Shown piece after piece: positions 41,974 to 50,923 of a stretch of 64,000 nucleotides of DNA; position 1 is the first letter of the stretch, and every line of letters starts with the position of its first letter. A program made the translations under genes and the position numbers. The stretch covers positions 62,001-126,000 of the forward strand of contig NZ_CP072983.1 of assembly GCF_024397795.1 (NCBI RefSeq). Direction: 5' to 3'. This stretch comes from Lactobacillus intestinalis (GTDB lineage: Bacteria; Bacillota; Bacilli; Lactobacillales; Lactobacillaceae). The notes below the pieces were generated by a model. The model was given only the letters and a program-made list of their open reading frames with translations. It was not told the DNA's origin and made no database searches.

Positions 41974-42478
41974 GTAAATAGCTCTTTTCTAAATTGATTA
42001 AACGAATCTTTTCCTTTGGTCCTAAACGATATCCACCTGGTTTACCGTTTGACATAATTATTCTATGACAAGGAATAAAAATCAAGACAGGATTAAGAGC
42101 CACGGCGTGGGCCACGGCACGAACTGACCGAGCATTTTCTAGAGAAGTCGCAATATCCCCATAGCTTACTGTAGTGCCATAGGGCACTTTTTTAACAACT
42201 TCTAAAACGTTTCTTTGAAAGGCTGTCCCGAATTCTGAAATATCAATGGGTACGTCAAATTTTCGCCTTTTCCCTGCAAAATATTCTTTTAATTCTTTAA
42301 CATAAGGTTCCAGTCTTTTAGGATCATGAATAAGCATTTTATTCGGATAAAAGCCAAATATAGGGGTAGAATTATCTTGACTTTTTAATCCTAAATAAGC
42401 TATTCCTAAATTGGTAGCAGCTAAAAAATATTCTTGATCATTAATAGTAGTAGTATCATAGTAAAAAACTTCTGTCAT
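41960..42478 (-). CDS. ogt: methylated-DNA--protein-cysteine methyltransferase (Ogt)
   Basis: A 172-residue suicide repair protein that removes alkyl groups from O6-alkylguanine. The acceptor cysteine is in VLIFIPCHRII at about residue 142, and FGTAFQRNVLEVVKKVPYGTTVSYGDIA is the DNA-binding HTH. VAHAVALNP and GKPGGYRLGPKEK flank the active site. Length is standard. It lies upstream of and overlaps terC, so the two are co-transcribed. Confidence 0.95.
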   Translation of the reverse strand: MTEVFYYDTTTINDQEYFLAATNLGIAYLGLKSQDNSTPIFGFYPNKMLIHDPKRLEPYVKELKEYFAGKRRKFDVPIDISEFGTAFQRNVLEVVKKVPYGTTVSYGDIATSLENARSVRAVAHAVALNPVLIFIPCHRIIMSNGKPGGYRLGPKEKIRLINLEKSYLREHS

Positions 42479-42555
42479 GTTATTTCACCACCTGAGTATA
42501 AAAGGCCATCATAAAAACTTATGTAAAGAATATCAATATCTCGCAAGTAATTCAA

Positions 42556-43260
42556 TTACAATTTCTTAAAAATATCGAGAGCATCAGCAATGATTTCATT
42601 AATTTCAGGGGCGTTAATAGCAGTTTTGTTAATAGCCCAAACTTTAGCGGTTGGCTTTTTGTAAGCTAATAGTTGCGCAAAAGGATAAACGACAAAACTA
42701 GTTCCACAAATAATAACGAGATCTGATTTTTGCATAATATTGATAGATTTTGATAGATTTTCAGGATTAATTCCTTCCCCGTAAAGAACGATTCCTGGTC
42801 GAATTATTCCTCCACAGTTTTTATGAATATAACTGTCTGCATACTCATTATAAGACAAAGTTTGATGGCATTTTGTACAATATATGTTATATAAATTTCC
42901 ATGAAATTCTACTACATGTTCGTTACCAGCTTTTTTATCTAATTGGTCGATATTTTGAGTGATTAAATCGCCTTTTTGATTACAAATTTGAGCAATCTTT
43001 TCATGAATTAGATTAGGCTTGGCATTTGGAAAATACATGTTGTTCATTACAAAGTTGTAGAAAAGTTCGGGCCGATTAAAGAGGGTGTTTTCGCTTAAAA
43101 TAGTTTCAGGACTTTCTTTTACACCATTGTAAATTCCATTTTTTGAACGATAGTCAGGGATGCCAGAATGGGTTGACACGCCGGCTCCAGTCAAAAAGGC
43201 AATATGATTGGCATTGTCGATATCATTTTTTAGTTCGATAATTTTTTCTGTATTATCCAT
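42556..43260 (-). CDS. Sir2-family NAD-dependent protein deacylase
   Basis: A 234-residue sirtuin. LTGAGVSTHSGIPDYR is the NAD-binding GAGxSxxxGIPDFR motif, TQNIDQLDKKAG is the TQNID motif, and the catalytic His is in VVEFHGN. GTSFVVYPFA is the late GTS motif. The zinc module reads CTKC and then HKNCGG, so the usual second CxxC is HxxC. The upstream GTG 43272 is possible, but ATG 43260 is chosen as the first ATG. It stands between ogt and a divergent hypothetical gene, and its target is unknown. Confidence 0.92.
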   Translation of the reverse strand: MDNTEKIIELKNDIDNANHIAFLTGAGVSTHSGIPDYRSKNGIYNGVKESPETILSENTLFNRPELFYNFVMNNMYFPNAKPNLIHEKIAQICNQKGDLITQNIDQLDKKAGNEHVVEFHGNLYNIYCTKCHQTLSYNEYADSYIHKNCGGIIRPGIVLYGEGINPENLSKSINIMQKSDLVIICGTSFVVYPFAQLLAYKKPTAKVWAINKTAINAPEINEIIADALDIFKKL

Positions 43261-43350
43261 TTTTTTGTACACTTTCTAATACTTCTAACTCAATTATAGA
43301 TTATTGCCTTTGTTATAATTAACATAGTGTTTTATTTAAGGAGGGTTATT

Positions 43351-43836
43351 ATGACTAGCTTATCTACTTTTTATTATACTATCGATTTATTATTATTGGT
43401 TTATGCATGCTATAGCTGGTATTGGCAAGCTAGCTTGCAAGTAAAAGGACGCTATCGTTTATCATCAATTATTTGGGCAATTATTTTTATTTGGCTAGCC
43501 TTTACTTGGAATTATATTGAAAAAGGGGATCCTGGAATCAACGTCTTTTTGGCTTTATTCTTGTTCATTAGTATCATCGATGGCTTTACTGGTTTTGCAG
43601 ATAAACGGGCAGTCGTTTCTGGCTACTTTAAACGGACGGTTCGCTATTCAGATATTAGCTTTGTGCGCTTGATTAGTGTGCCTAATCCTAAAAAGCCCAC
43701 GGTAATTTGTATTTTGCAAACTGTTAAAGAGCGCCAATATTACTTACGCTTTAATGGAGAAGTAAATATGGTAATTGGGGTTTTGCGTCAGCGTCTAAGT
43801 TCTGATGCCAGAATAGAAGTACAAAATATTATTTAA
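43351..43836 (+). CDS. hypothetical membrane protein with PH-like tail
   Basis: An unrecognised 161-residue protein with about three helices in the first 95 residues (LDLLLLVYACYSWYW, LSSIIWAIIFIWLAFTW, VFLALFLFISIIDGF). A soluble C-terminal part of about 65 residues follows (GYFKRTVRYSDISFVRLISVP, YYLRFNGEVNMVIGVL). The pattern resembles small YdbT/bacterial-PH-type membrane proteins, without certainty. ATG 43351 follows GGAGGG; the upstream in-frame extension has no ribosome binding site. Confidence 0.7.
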   Translation: MTSLSTFYYTIDLLLLVYACYSWYWQASLQVKGRYRLSSIIWAIIFIWLAFTWNYIEKGDPGINVFLALFLFISIIDGFTGFADKRAVVSGYFKRTVRYSDISFVRLISVPNPKKPTVICILQTVKERQYYLRFNGEVNMVIGVLRQRLSSDARIEVQNII

Positions 43837-43837
43837 A

Positions 43838-43861
43838 AAGCAGACTGTTAAGTCTGCTTTA
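43838..43861. terminator. bidirectional terminator
   Basis: AAAGCAGACT GTTA AGTCTGCTTT between convergent genes. Confidence 0.85.
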
Positions 43862-45319
43862 TCATAAGATTGGAGAGAGCATTCGAGAAAAGCTTTGTAA
43901 AGTTCGTAAATATCGACCTTGATTGGCAATCATTTCTTTAGTTAATAAGGTAGAGCTTTCCATGTCTTTTTTAAAAGTTTCCGCCATTTCCTGAGTAAAT
44001 TTTTTATCGTAAAAGACGACGATATCTTCAAAGTTTAAGTCATATGAACGATAATCTTGATTCATTGATCCGACGGTGGAATATTTATCATCGATAATTG
44101 TCGTTTTGGCGTGTAAAAAACCATTATTATAAATATAAATTTTGACACCATAGCGAGTTAATTCGTTAGCGTACCATTGGGTAGCGCGATAAATAAAAGG
44201 ATGGTCTGGTATTGAGGGGATCATAATCCTTACATCAACACCCGATGAAGCAATTGTCTGCCAAGTTGCAAACATAGCATCATCTGGGATTAGATAAGGA
44301 GTTTGAATCCAGAGTCTTTTTCTAGCCAGTAGCATTAATCTCATCATACCATTTCGCATATAGGGTTCATAGCGGTCAGGTCCATCAGAAATAATTTGAG
44401 TGGCGACATCTCCTGGTGTAATATCATGTTCATCAAGATCCGGGAAAAACATTTCGTTAAAAGTAATAATTTGTTCATCGTTTTGAATTGAAGCATTCCA
44501 GTCCATTACAAAACGTTCTTGAAGTAGAAGGGAGGCCGAACCTACGATTCTTACCTGGCTATCGCGCCAATAACCAAATTTCTTTTTTCTACCTAAATAT
44601 TGATCACCGATATTAAAGCCGCCAGTCCAAGAAATACGGCCATCAATAATAACAATTTTTCGGTGCAGGTGATAGTTGATTCGATATCTGGTAATCATAT
44701 TACGTGAAGTGATAAAAGGTAAAACTTGTCCCCCTACATTTCGCAATTGATCAAACCAAGTTTTAGTCGCTCCTTGAGAACCCCACGCATCATAGATTAC
44801 ACGCACTTGGACGCCTTCTTGAGCCTTTTTTATTAAAAGATCAAGAATCTCATTACCAATATCATCATTATAGAAAGTATAAAATTCCACATTGATAGTT
44901 TCTTTGGCATTTTTGATATCTTTGATCATATCCCTAAACATTTCTTTTCCATCACTGTACAAAGTGACGTGATTATTTTTAGTGACTGGAGAATAGCCAT
45001 CTTTATTGAAAAAATTAATGGCAATTTTTCCTTTATTAGAAGTGTCAGAGGGGCTGATTTTTTTAGGAGCTTTGGCGATGGCTTTTTGAACGTTGCGAAG
45101 TCCCAAGTGGTGCTGTTTATTAATTGCAAAAATATTTTCCTGGGAAATACCACGTCCAAAAAAGGCATACAGAATCAAACCGATAATTGGTAAAACTAGT
45201 AAAATAATCAGCCAAGCCCAAGTTGTAGAAACCGATCTTCTTCTATGAAAGACGATGTAAAAGGCTAAAATGGTATTAGTAATGATGATGATTCTTGCTA
45301 TGTCGTGAAGCCAAAGCAC
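43862..45319 (-). CDS. cls: cardiolipin synthase
   Basis: A 485-residue phospholipase-D-type enzyme that joins two phosphatidylglycerols into cardiolipin at the membrane. Two N-terminal helices (about 5-50) are followed by two HKD motifs: HLHRKIVIIDGRISWTGGFN (about 218-237) and HAKTTIIDDKYSTVGSMN (about 399-416). Length and topology are standard for Firmicute Cls. It follows a zinc metallopeptidase gene and a hydrolase gene on the same strand with gaps of about 18 and 13 bases. Confidence 0.96.
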   Translation of the reverse strand: MLWLHDIARIIIITNTILAFYIVFHRRRSVSTTWAWLIILLVLPIIGLILYAFFGRGISQENIFAINKQHHLGLRNVQKAIAKAPKKISPSDTSNKGKIAINFFNKDGYSPVTKNNHVTLYSDGKEMFRDMIKDIKNAKETINVEFYTFYNDDIGNEILDLLIKKAQEGVQVRVIYDAWGSQGATKTWFDQLRNVGGQVLPFITSRNMITRYRINYHLHRKIVIIDGRISWTGGFNIGDQYLGRKKKFGYWRDSQVRIVGSASLLLQERFVMDWNASIQNDEQIITFNEMFFPDLDEHDITPGDVATQIISDGPDRYEPYMRNGMMRLMLLARKRLWIQTPYLIPDDAMFATWQTIASSGVDVRIMIPSIPDHPFIYRATQWYANELTRYGVKIYIYNNGFLHAKTTIIDDKYSTVGSMNQDYRSYDLNFEDIVVFYDKKFTQEMAETFKKDMESSTLLTKEMIANQGRYLRTLQSFSRMLSPIL

Positions 45320-45337
45320 CCTAAAATCCTCCTAGTT

Positions 45338-46039
45338 TTAGTTGTCTTGATTATGATTGCCAAATAGCAAAATTAAGTGGAATATTTGAAGTAAGGATGA
45401 AACTACCGCCGCTACATAAGTTAAAGCAGCAGCTGTTAAAACTTTTCTACCAGAACTAAGCTCCTGATTGTCTAGAATTCCAGTTATCTTCAATTGCTTT
45501 AAAGCACGTGCGGAAGCATTGAATTCAACGGGTAAAGTTACTAATTGAAAAACTAAGACTGCCGCAAAGCAAAGAATTCCAGCTTTGATAAAAATTTGAT
45601 TGAGACCAAAAAATAAACCAATTAAAATTAGAGGCATTGCTAAATTTGAACCCAAGTTAACTACGGGCACTAAAGCAGAACGAAAAGTCATCGGTGCATA
45701 TTGAGTATGGTCTTGGATGGCATGTCCTACTTCGTGAGCTGCAACGCCCACAGCTGAAATCGAAGTTGAATTATAAACTGGTTCTGACAAACTAAGAATT
45801 TTAGTTTGAGGATTATAATTATCTGTCAATTGCCCTGAAATTGGTTGAATTTTTACATCTTGAATTCCGGCATTTGCTAAAATCATTTCGGCAGCTTCTG
45901 CCCCGGTGATGTCGTTATGATTGTTAACATCAGCATAGCGCCCAAAAGTTGAGTTAACATTAATTGAAGCCCAACTACTAATTGCTATAGAAATCAATAT
46001 TACCCAAAAATAAGGATCGTAAAACATTGGCATAAACAT
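45338..46039 (-). CDS. YugP-like zinc metallopeptidase
   Basis: A 233-residue membrane zinc peptidase of the YugP/DUF-type family. An N-terminal helix is followed by AAHEVGHAIQDHTQYAP with the HExxH site at about residue 105, then three hydrophobic helices and the motif LVTLPVEFNASARALKQL, where the Glu/Asn is the likely third zinc ligand region. Its substrate is unknown. It is co-directional with cls and the DUF915 hydrolase. Confidence 0.88.
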   Translation of the reverse strand: MFMPMFYDPYFWVILISIAISSWASINVNSTFGRYADVNNHNDITGAEAAEMILANAGIQDVKIQPISGQLTDNYNPQTKILSLSEPVYNSTSISAVGVAAHEVGHAIQDHTQYAPMTFRSALVPVVNLGSNLAMPLILIGLFFGLNQIFIKAGILCFAAVLVFQLVTLPVEFNASARALKQLKITGILDNQELSSGRKVLTAAALTYVAAVVSSLLQIFHLILLFGNHNQDN

Positions 46040-46052
46040 TCTTATTACCTCA

Positions 46053-46982
46053 TCATTTCTTTATTCCAATAAATTTATTAACAATGTCAATTACAAAAGG
46101 ATTATCATGCATCCAGCTATGTTCGGCATCTCTGCCTCGAATCTCAACTTCCTGATAGAGATGAGCATTAGGAGCTAGGATGTAGCGGATGCTTTTTGCG
46201 GATGTGACAGAAATAAACTTATCCGTATTGGTATTGTCTAAAACATTACCGTAAATATTTAAAAAAGCAATATTAGGATTGAAACGCCGTTTTCTAAAAA
46301 GTAAATACAAATAATGTGGGTTCATCAAATTAGGACGTCCTTTTTCATTAAGAATGTTGACGTTAGGTATATCCCCTAAATACGTAACCCCGTTAAAAGG
46401 TCCTGCAATACAGACACATTTATTTAAATGGGGAAATTTTTTCTTTTTTGCATATTTCATTTCCGTTCTGACAATACATGGAGAAGCTAAAGAGTGCGCA
46501 ACTGCAGTATAAGTGGAAAATTGGTAGCGTTTTGCTAAAAACGGCAGTAAAAAGCTCATGTAATAATCTATGCCGTAAATTCCCACAATTCTTTGTCTAA
46601 ATGCGACTTGTACAATAGGTTGTTTATCGCCGGTCCAAGTTCCTTCAAGCTTGAAATTCCCTAATAAATCGACAGTTACCTTTAAAAATTTATTGTTTCC
46701 TTTGTCTTTGCAGGCCTGTTCAATCATGACCTTGGTAGTATAATCTCCTCCGCGAAAACCATGAAAGTAAATAATTGGAGTCTGTTCAAAACTTCCGCTT
46801 TTTTCTTCAATTGTAGCTTTATTTTCAATATGTTGCTTATGTAAACGTAGAAGAAATCGCGTAGGTATAAATGAAGCTAATATTCCTAATGAAATCATGT
46901 TAAACATGCTTGGCTCATCGCTTAAGTCATGTCGTCGATTTTTTTCAGCTTCTTGAGTGTATTTTTTAGAGTTGAAGAACAT
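46053..46982 (-). CDS. DUF915-type alpha/beta hydrolase
   Basis: A 309-residue alpha/beta hydrolase of the DUF915 (cell-surface hydrolase) family. The oxyanion turn is IYFHGFRGGDYT at about residues 68-79, the nucleophile elbow is AVAHSLASPC with Ser at about 163, and the His is in DAEHSWMHDNPFV near the end. A hydrophobic stretch at about 28-44 may anchor the chain to the membrane. It starts the operon with the zinc peptidase and cls. Confidence 0.82.
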   Translation of the reverse strand: MFFNSKKYTQEAEKNRRHDLSDEPSMFNMISLGILASFIPTRFLLRLHKQHIENKATIEEKSGSFEQTPIIYFHGFRGGDYTTKVMIEQACKDKGNNKFLKVTVDLLGNFKLEGTWTGDKQPIVQVAFRQRIVGIYGIDYYMSFLLPFLAKRYQFSTYTAVAHSLASPCIVRTEMKYAKKKKFPHLNKCVCIAGPFNGVTYLGDIPNVNILNEKGRPNLMNPHYLYLLFRKRRFNPNIAFLNIYGNVLDNTNTDKFISVTSAKSIRYILAPNAHLYQEVEIRGRDAEHSWMHDNPFVIDIVNKFIGIKK

Positions 46983-47059
46983 GTTGCCCCACCTTAAAAT
47001 AGAACTATTAAGTCTATTCTATCATGGACAAAGATAATTTTTTCAATGAGGTGATCAGA

Positions 47060-47779
47060 GTGAAATTTTACGCAGTAAAAAAGGGACGCAAAGCAGGGAT
47101 TTATCGAACTTGGGATGAAGCTAAAAAGCAAGTTGATGGCTTTTCTGGCGCGGAGTATAAATCTTTTGATAAGGTAACTGATGCTACAGAATACATGAAT
47201 TTTGGAAAAGAGGAGCGTGACAGAGTTATGGAAAAAGACGAAAGCGCATTAAATGAAGCCGCAAATAAAATCATCAAATTTAATCCAAAGTCAGATGATT
47301 ATTTTGCCTACATTTATACAGATGGTGGTACTCGGAATTCTGGAGCTGGTGTAAAAGGTGGTTCAGTTGCTCCAACTGATAAGGCTGCTTGGGCATATTT
47401 AATCGAATGGGATGGCAAGAGAATTTCAAATAGTGGCGGCGAATACGGTGCAACTAATAATAAGATGGAACAAACTGGTTTTATCAATGCTTTAGAAAAA
47501 TTGATCGAACTTGGTTTCAATGAAAAGAAGCTGATGTTCAGACTTGATTCAAAGTATGTCTTACAACCAATTACTGAAGGCTGGCTTGAAGGCTGGAAGA
47601 AACGTGGCTGGAAGAAATCTAGCGGTGAACTTGCTAATGTAGAAGAATGGAAAAAAATTGATAAGCTCCTCGCTAATTTCCCTGATGCTCATTTTGAATG
47701 GGTAAAGGGTCATGCTAATCACCCAGGGAATGAATTCGTAGATGGTTTGCTTAATCAATATATGGATGAAGAAATGTAA
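47060..47779 (+). CDS. rnhA: RNase HI with hybrid-binding N-terminal domain
   Basis: A 239-residue ribonuclease H that cuts RNA in RNA-DNA hybrids. The N-terminal hybrid-binding (viroplasmin-like) domain reads KFYAVKKGRKAGIYRTWDEAKKQVDGFSGAEYKSF. The catalytic domain (about 85-237) has YTDGGTRNSG, MEQTGFINAL, RLDSKYV and GHANHPGNEFVD, the four acidic/His positions. GTG 47060 after GAGGTGATC is the likely start; an in-frame ATG at 47024 has no ribosome binding site. It is followed by a bidirectional terminator and then the IS element. Confidence 0.93.
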   Translation: MKFYAVKKGRKAGIYRTWDEAKKQVDGFSGAEYKSFDKVTDATEYMNFGKEERDRVMEKDESALNEAANKIIKFNPKSDDYFAYIYTDGGTRNSGAGVKGGSVAPTDKAAWAYLIEWDGKRISNSGGEYGATNNKMEQTGFINALEKLIELGFNEKKLMFRLDSKYVLQPITEGWLEGWKKRGWKKSSGELANVEEWKKIDKLLANFPDAHFEWVKGHANHPGNEFVDGLLNQYMDEEM

Positions 47780-47780
47780 T

Positions 47781-47815
47781 AAAAGAAGCGCCTGGATTTC
47801 CAGACGCTTCTTTTA
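47781..47815. terminator. bidirectional terminator after rnhA
   Basis: AAAAGAAGCGCCTGG and CCAGACGCTTCTTTT pair around ATTT. It probably once served rnhA and the convergent ribD, before the IS element landed between them. Confidence 0.85.
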
Positions 47816-47878
47816 GTCAAAACTTGCTATCGGTTGAGGCCGCTTTTTTAATGAAAACAGCCCGGAAATCCCCTTACT

Positions 47879-48343
47879 TTAGTGAGGGGATGGATAGGGC
47901 TTGCCATCTCTGACGGCATTGTAAATCTGATCATTGATATACTTTTCTACTACTTCTTTAGACATATTTCCTACACTGCCAAAATAATAACTTGGTGACC
48001 ATAAATGACCGCCCCACATCTTGCTTTGTTTGATTTCGGGATGATTCTGGAAGAATAAAAAAGCGCTTCTTCCTTTGAGTGCTTTGACCACGCTTGAGCC
48101 TGATTTTGATGGCCTAAAGCTAATAAGCAAATGAATATGCTCAGACATTATTTCCATTTTTTCGATTTTGATTTGATTATCTGCGGCTACTTGTTTGAGC
48201 AGCCCTTGCATTTCTTGTGCCAGGTTTTGATTAGTAAAGATTGGATTGCGATATTTAGTACACCAAATTAAATGATAGTGTGCATTATAGACGTAGTGTT
48301 TTTCATAGCCTGCGTCTTTTATTTTGTCTCTCTTCTTATTCAT
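47879..48343 (-). CDS. tnpA: IS200/IS605 TnpA Y1 transposase
   Basis: A 154-residue HUH-superfamily Y1 single-strand transposase. HYHLIWCTKYR opens the fold, MSEHIHLLISF carries the HUH pair, and VVEKYINDQ near residue 135 holds the catalytic Tyr. Length is standard. A GAAAGGA site precedes ATG 48343. It is divergent from tnpB, and its 3' end reaches into the left subterminal hairpin. Confidence 0.95.
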   Translation of the reverse strand: MNKKRDKIKDAGYEKHYVYNAHYHLIWCTKYRNPIFTNQNLAQEMQGLLKQVAADNQIKIEKMEIMSEHIHLLISFRPSKSGSSVVKALKGRSAFLFFQNHPEIKQSKMWGGHLWSPSYYFGSVGNMSKEVVEKYINDQIYNAVRDGKPYPSPH

Positions 48344-48442
48344 AGTCTAATATCCTTTCGTCTATTATATATCTATTTACTGTTGATTATAAGATATACA
48401 TAGGATATAATCAAATTACAATAATACAAGGAGGTGAAATAC

Positions 48443-49774
48443 ATGAAAAGAATGAGCAGTTTAGCCTATCATTTTGGCGTTAAGCTTCGCTTTTATCCTA
48501 GTTCTAAGCAAAAGAAAATCATTAAACTAAACTATGATGCGCAGCGCTTTGTCTACAACTCTTATGTAGGACGCAATCGGACTAGTTATCATGCTAAACG
48601 CTATTTAGCTGTTAAGCAAAGTAATGCAATGCCATTTGCTTTTTCTGCTCTTAATAGCTATGAAGTCCAACTGGCAGAAACAGTAGTCATCAATCATGAA
48701 TTATTGGCTAAGCCTAAGAATATTCGTGATGCTTATAGCTTTTTACGTGTTAAAGAAATCGATAGTCTCGCTCTTGCCAATGCGATTCAAAACTATCACA
48801 AGGCTTGGAAAAATTATCGCAAGATGGGACACGGAATTCCGACTTTTCACAAAAAACGCAGCGACTGGTCATATCAGACCAACTGTCAATATCCTAAGCA
48901 GTCAGAAGCCTATCTTGATAACGGGACAGCTAGATTTATTGATGCTAAACATATTAAATTGCCTAAGCTGGGAATTGTCCGCATTGCTGGTTTTAGAAAA
49001 CTGATTAAAGAGCGCTTGCTTAAGCAGATTCCAACTAGAATTGGCACAGTCACGATAAAAAAGACCGCTGATGACCAGTTCTACCTGTCTATGCAATTAG
49101 GCAGCGATACTGCTTTTGTTAAGCCTTATGCCAAAACCAGCAGTCAAATTGGGATTGACCTTAATCTGGATAATTTCTTAACGGAATCCAATGGATCAAT
49201 GGTGGCCAATCCACGTTTCTATCGTAAAGCTAAAAAACAGCTTGCTCACGCTCAACGTGTGCTTTCTCGCAGACAAAGACGTGCTAAGCAAGAAGGACGA
49301 AATTTGGGGACGGCAAGGAATTATCAAAAACAGCGACTAGCAGTCGCTAAATTACACGACAAGATTCGCAGACAGCGTGAAGACTTCTTGCAAGCACTCT
49401 CAACTGCATTAATCAAAAACCACGATTTAGTAGTTGCCGAGGAACTAAGAAGCAAGAACCTGTTAAAGAATCATGCCTTGTCTCAGGCAATTTCTGATGT
49501 TGGCTGGCGTCGTTTTCTAAACATGCTGGCATATAAGGCAGATCTATATGGCAAAGAATTTATAACAATTGATCCTAAGTACACCACCCAAAGATGCCAT
49601 CAATGTGGCAGTATTATGGGACAAAATAGCTATAAGAAATTAACCCTTAAGGATCGGGAATGGACTTGTCCAATCTGTCAGACGCACCATATTCGTGATT
49701 GGAATGCGGCAGTGAACATCTTAGAAAAAGGATTAGGCAATTGGCAAAATCCTAAAATAAAAAAAGCAGTCTAG
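48443..49774 (+). CDS. tnpB: TnpB RNA-guided nuclease (OrfB)
   Basis: A 443-residue RuvC-like nuclease of IS605 elements, ancestor-type of Cas12. The RuvC residues are Asp in QIGIDLNLDNF, Glu in VVAEELRSKN and Asp in HHIRDWNAAVNILEKG. The zinc ribbon is CHQCG...CPIC. TnpB uses an omega RNA from the right end to cut empty sites and so favours element retention. I chose ATG 48443, 8 bases after AAGGAGG, over GTG 48434. All motifs are intact. Confidence 0.95.
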   Translation: MKRMSSLAYHFGVKLRFYPSSKQKKIIKLNYDAQRFVYNSYVGRNRTSYHAKRYLAVKQSNAMPFAFSALNSYEVQLAETVVINHELLAKPKNIRDAYSFLRVKEIDSLALANAIQNYHKAWKNYRKMGHGIPTFHKKRSDWSYQTNCQYPKQSEAYLDNGTARFIDAKHIKLPKLGIVRIAGFRKLIKERLLKQIPTRIGTVTIKKTADDQFYLSMQLGSDTAFVKPYAKTSSQIGIDLNLDNFLTESNGSMVANPRFYRKAKKQLAHAQRVLSRRQRRAKQEGRNLGTARNYQKQRLAVAKLHDKIRRQREDFLQALSTALIKNHDLVVAEELRSKNLLKNHALSQAISDVGWRRFLNMLAYKADLYGKEFITIDPKYTTQRCHQCGSIMGQNSYKKLTLKDREWTCPICQTHHIRDWNAAVNILEKGLGNWQNPKIKKAV

Positions 49775-49932
49775 AAAGGCTGCAGTCCGTTAGCAACTCA
49801 CGGACTCAAAAGGCTTTGGTAATTGGGCGACCTCTACCGCAAGGCAAGTCAAGCCTGTATCTAAGCAAGATAGTGTTCTCGTTAGTGCAAGCTAACGAGC
49901 CACTAAGCCCCAGAATTAATTCTGGGGTAGTT
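49760..49932 (+). ncRNA. probable omega RNA (reRNA) of TnpB
   Basis: The stretch overlapping the tnpB end and running to the right element end is dense in complementary segments: CAGTCCGTTAG/CACGGACTC, CTCGTTAG/CTAACGAG and CCCCAGAAT/ATTCTGGGG. This is where IS605 elements encode the guide RNA scaffold. The guide itself would be the flanking bases just past the right end, within ribD. Limits are estimated. Confidence 0.7.
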
Positions 49933-50923
49933 GACGTTTCAAATTGTGAGAAGGGACAGCTCCTTCAAGACCAATATCTCCAAAATAAGTTGGACTTAAA
50001 TAATTAATCACCTCATTAACTAGATCATGATCAAGAAGAACTTTTTCAAGAGTAGGACCGCCTTCGACATACACTGATTGAATTTCTTCAGTAGCTAAAA
50101 TTTCGATTACTTCATTAATATCATCGCTGTCTAATTCAAAAACGCGAACATTAGAATTAAAATGTTGTTTTTTCAAATTGATGTTTTGAGTAAAAATCCA
50201 AGTTTCGCTCTTATTGTCATTTAGTAAGTTTAATCCAGAGTGGTTGAGAAGACGGCCACGGCGATCAATTACGATTCTAATCGGAGGATAATTAGAAGGA
50301 ACATTGATCAAAAGACTTGGATTATCAATGATTGCAGTTGAGGATCCAATCATTACTGCTTGATAGTCAGCTCTTTCTTTATGAACACGGTCAGAAACTG
50401 CTTGGTTATTGATTTTATTTCTTTTACCCGCGGCGCAAATTTTATGATCTAGACTGTTAATTTGTTTAATAGTAATCCATGGACGACCATTTTCGTAGAA
50501 GTAATTATAGAATTTATTCAAATCTTTTGCCTCATCTTTTAAAACGCCTAAAGTTACTTCGATTCCATTTTGTTTAAATTTATCAAGATTCTTTTTTCCA
50601 GTAGAATTTGGATCTTTTTGAGCAATTACGACGCGTTTGATGCCTTTGTCGATGATAAGATTAGTGCAGGATGGCTTTTGATAATAATCATCACATGGCA
50701 TTAAATTGGTGTAGAGGGTAGAGCCTTTCAGTTGATCATCATTCAATTTATCAAAAGCATTAATGATTGCATGACGACCGTCAAAACATTTATGGTAACT
50801 TTTGCTTAATATTTGATCATTTTTGACTACGACTGCACCAACTAAAGGATCTTTCCAAGCGTTATAGCGTCCCTTTTCTGCTTCTTCTAGTGCGACTTCC
50901 ATGTATTTTTGATCAGTATCCAT
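49916..50923 (-). CDS. RibD-like deaminase/reductase, C-terminus altered by IS insertion
   Basis: A 335-residue protein with the RibD layout: a cytidine-deaminase-like domain (about 1-145) and a reductase domain (about 146-325; RPWITIKQINSLDHKICA, VYVEGGPTLEK). PCDDYYQKPSC keeps the zinc cysteines, but the HAE motif is GRHAIINA, so the proton-shuttling Glu is replaced by Ile and the deaminase is probably dead. The last five residues (QLPQN) come from the IS605 right end. No other riboflavin genes are nearby. It may have a different job or be decaying. Confidence 0.8.
   Translation of the reverse strand: MDTDQKYMEVALEEAEKGRYNAWKDPLVGAVVVKNDQILSKSYHKCFDGRHAIINAFDKLNDDQLKGSTLYTNLMPCDDYYQKPSCTNLIIDKGIKRVVIAQKDPNSTGKKNLDKFKQNGIEVTLGVLKDEAKDLNKFYNYFYENGRPWITIKQINSLDHKICAAGKRNKINNQAVSDRVHKERADYQAVMIGSSTAIIDNPSLLINVPSNYPPIRIVIDRRGRLLNHSGLNLLNDNKSETWIFTQNINLKKQHFNSNVRVFELDSDDINEVIEILATEEIQSVYVEGGPTLEKVLLDHDLVNEVINYLSPTYFGDIGLEGAVPSHNLKRQLPQN

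Larger units (their letters stand above)
47838..49932. mobile_element. complete IS200/IS605-family element
   Basis: The element has the IS605 architecture: divergent tnpA and tnpB and subterminal hairpins at each end, CCCCTTACTTTAGTGAGGGG at about 47872-47891 and CCCCAGAATTAATTCTGGGG at 49907-49926. There are no terminal inverted repeats or target duplication, as expected for single-strand Y1 transposition. TTGAG in the left flank (about 47833-47838) is the likely target motif. The exact ends are estimated. Both genes are intact, so it may be active. Confidence 0.85.
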
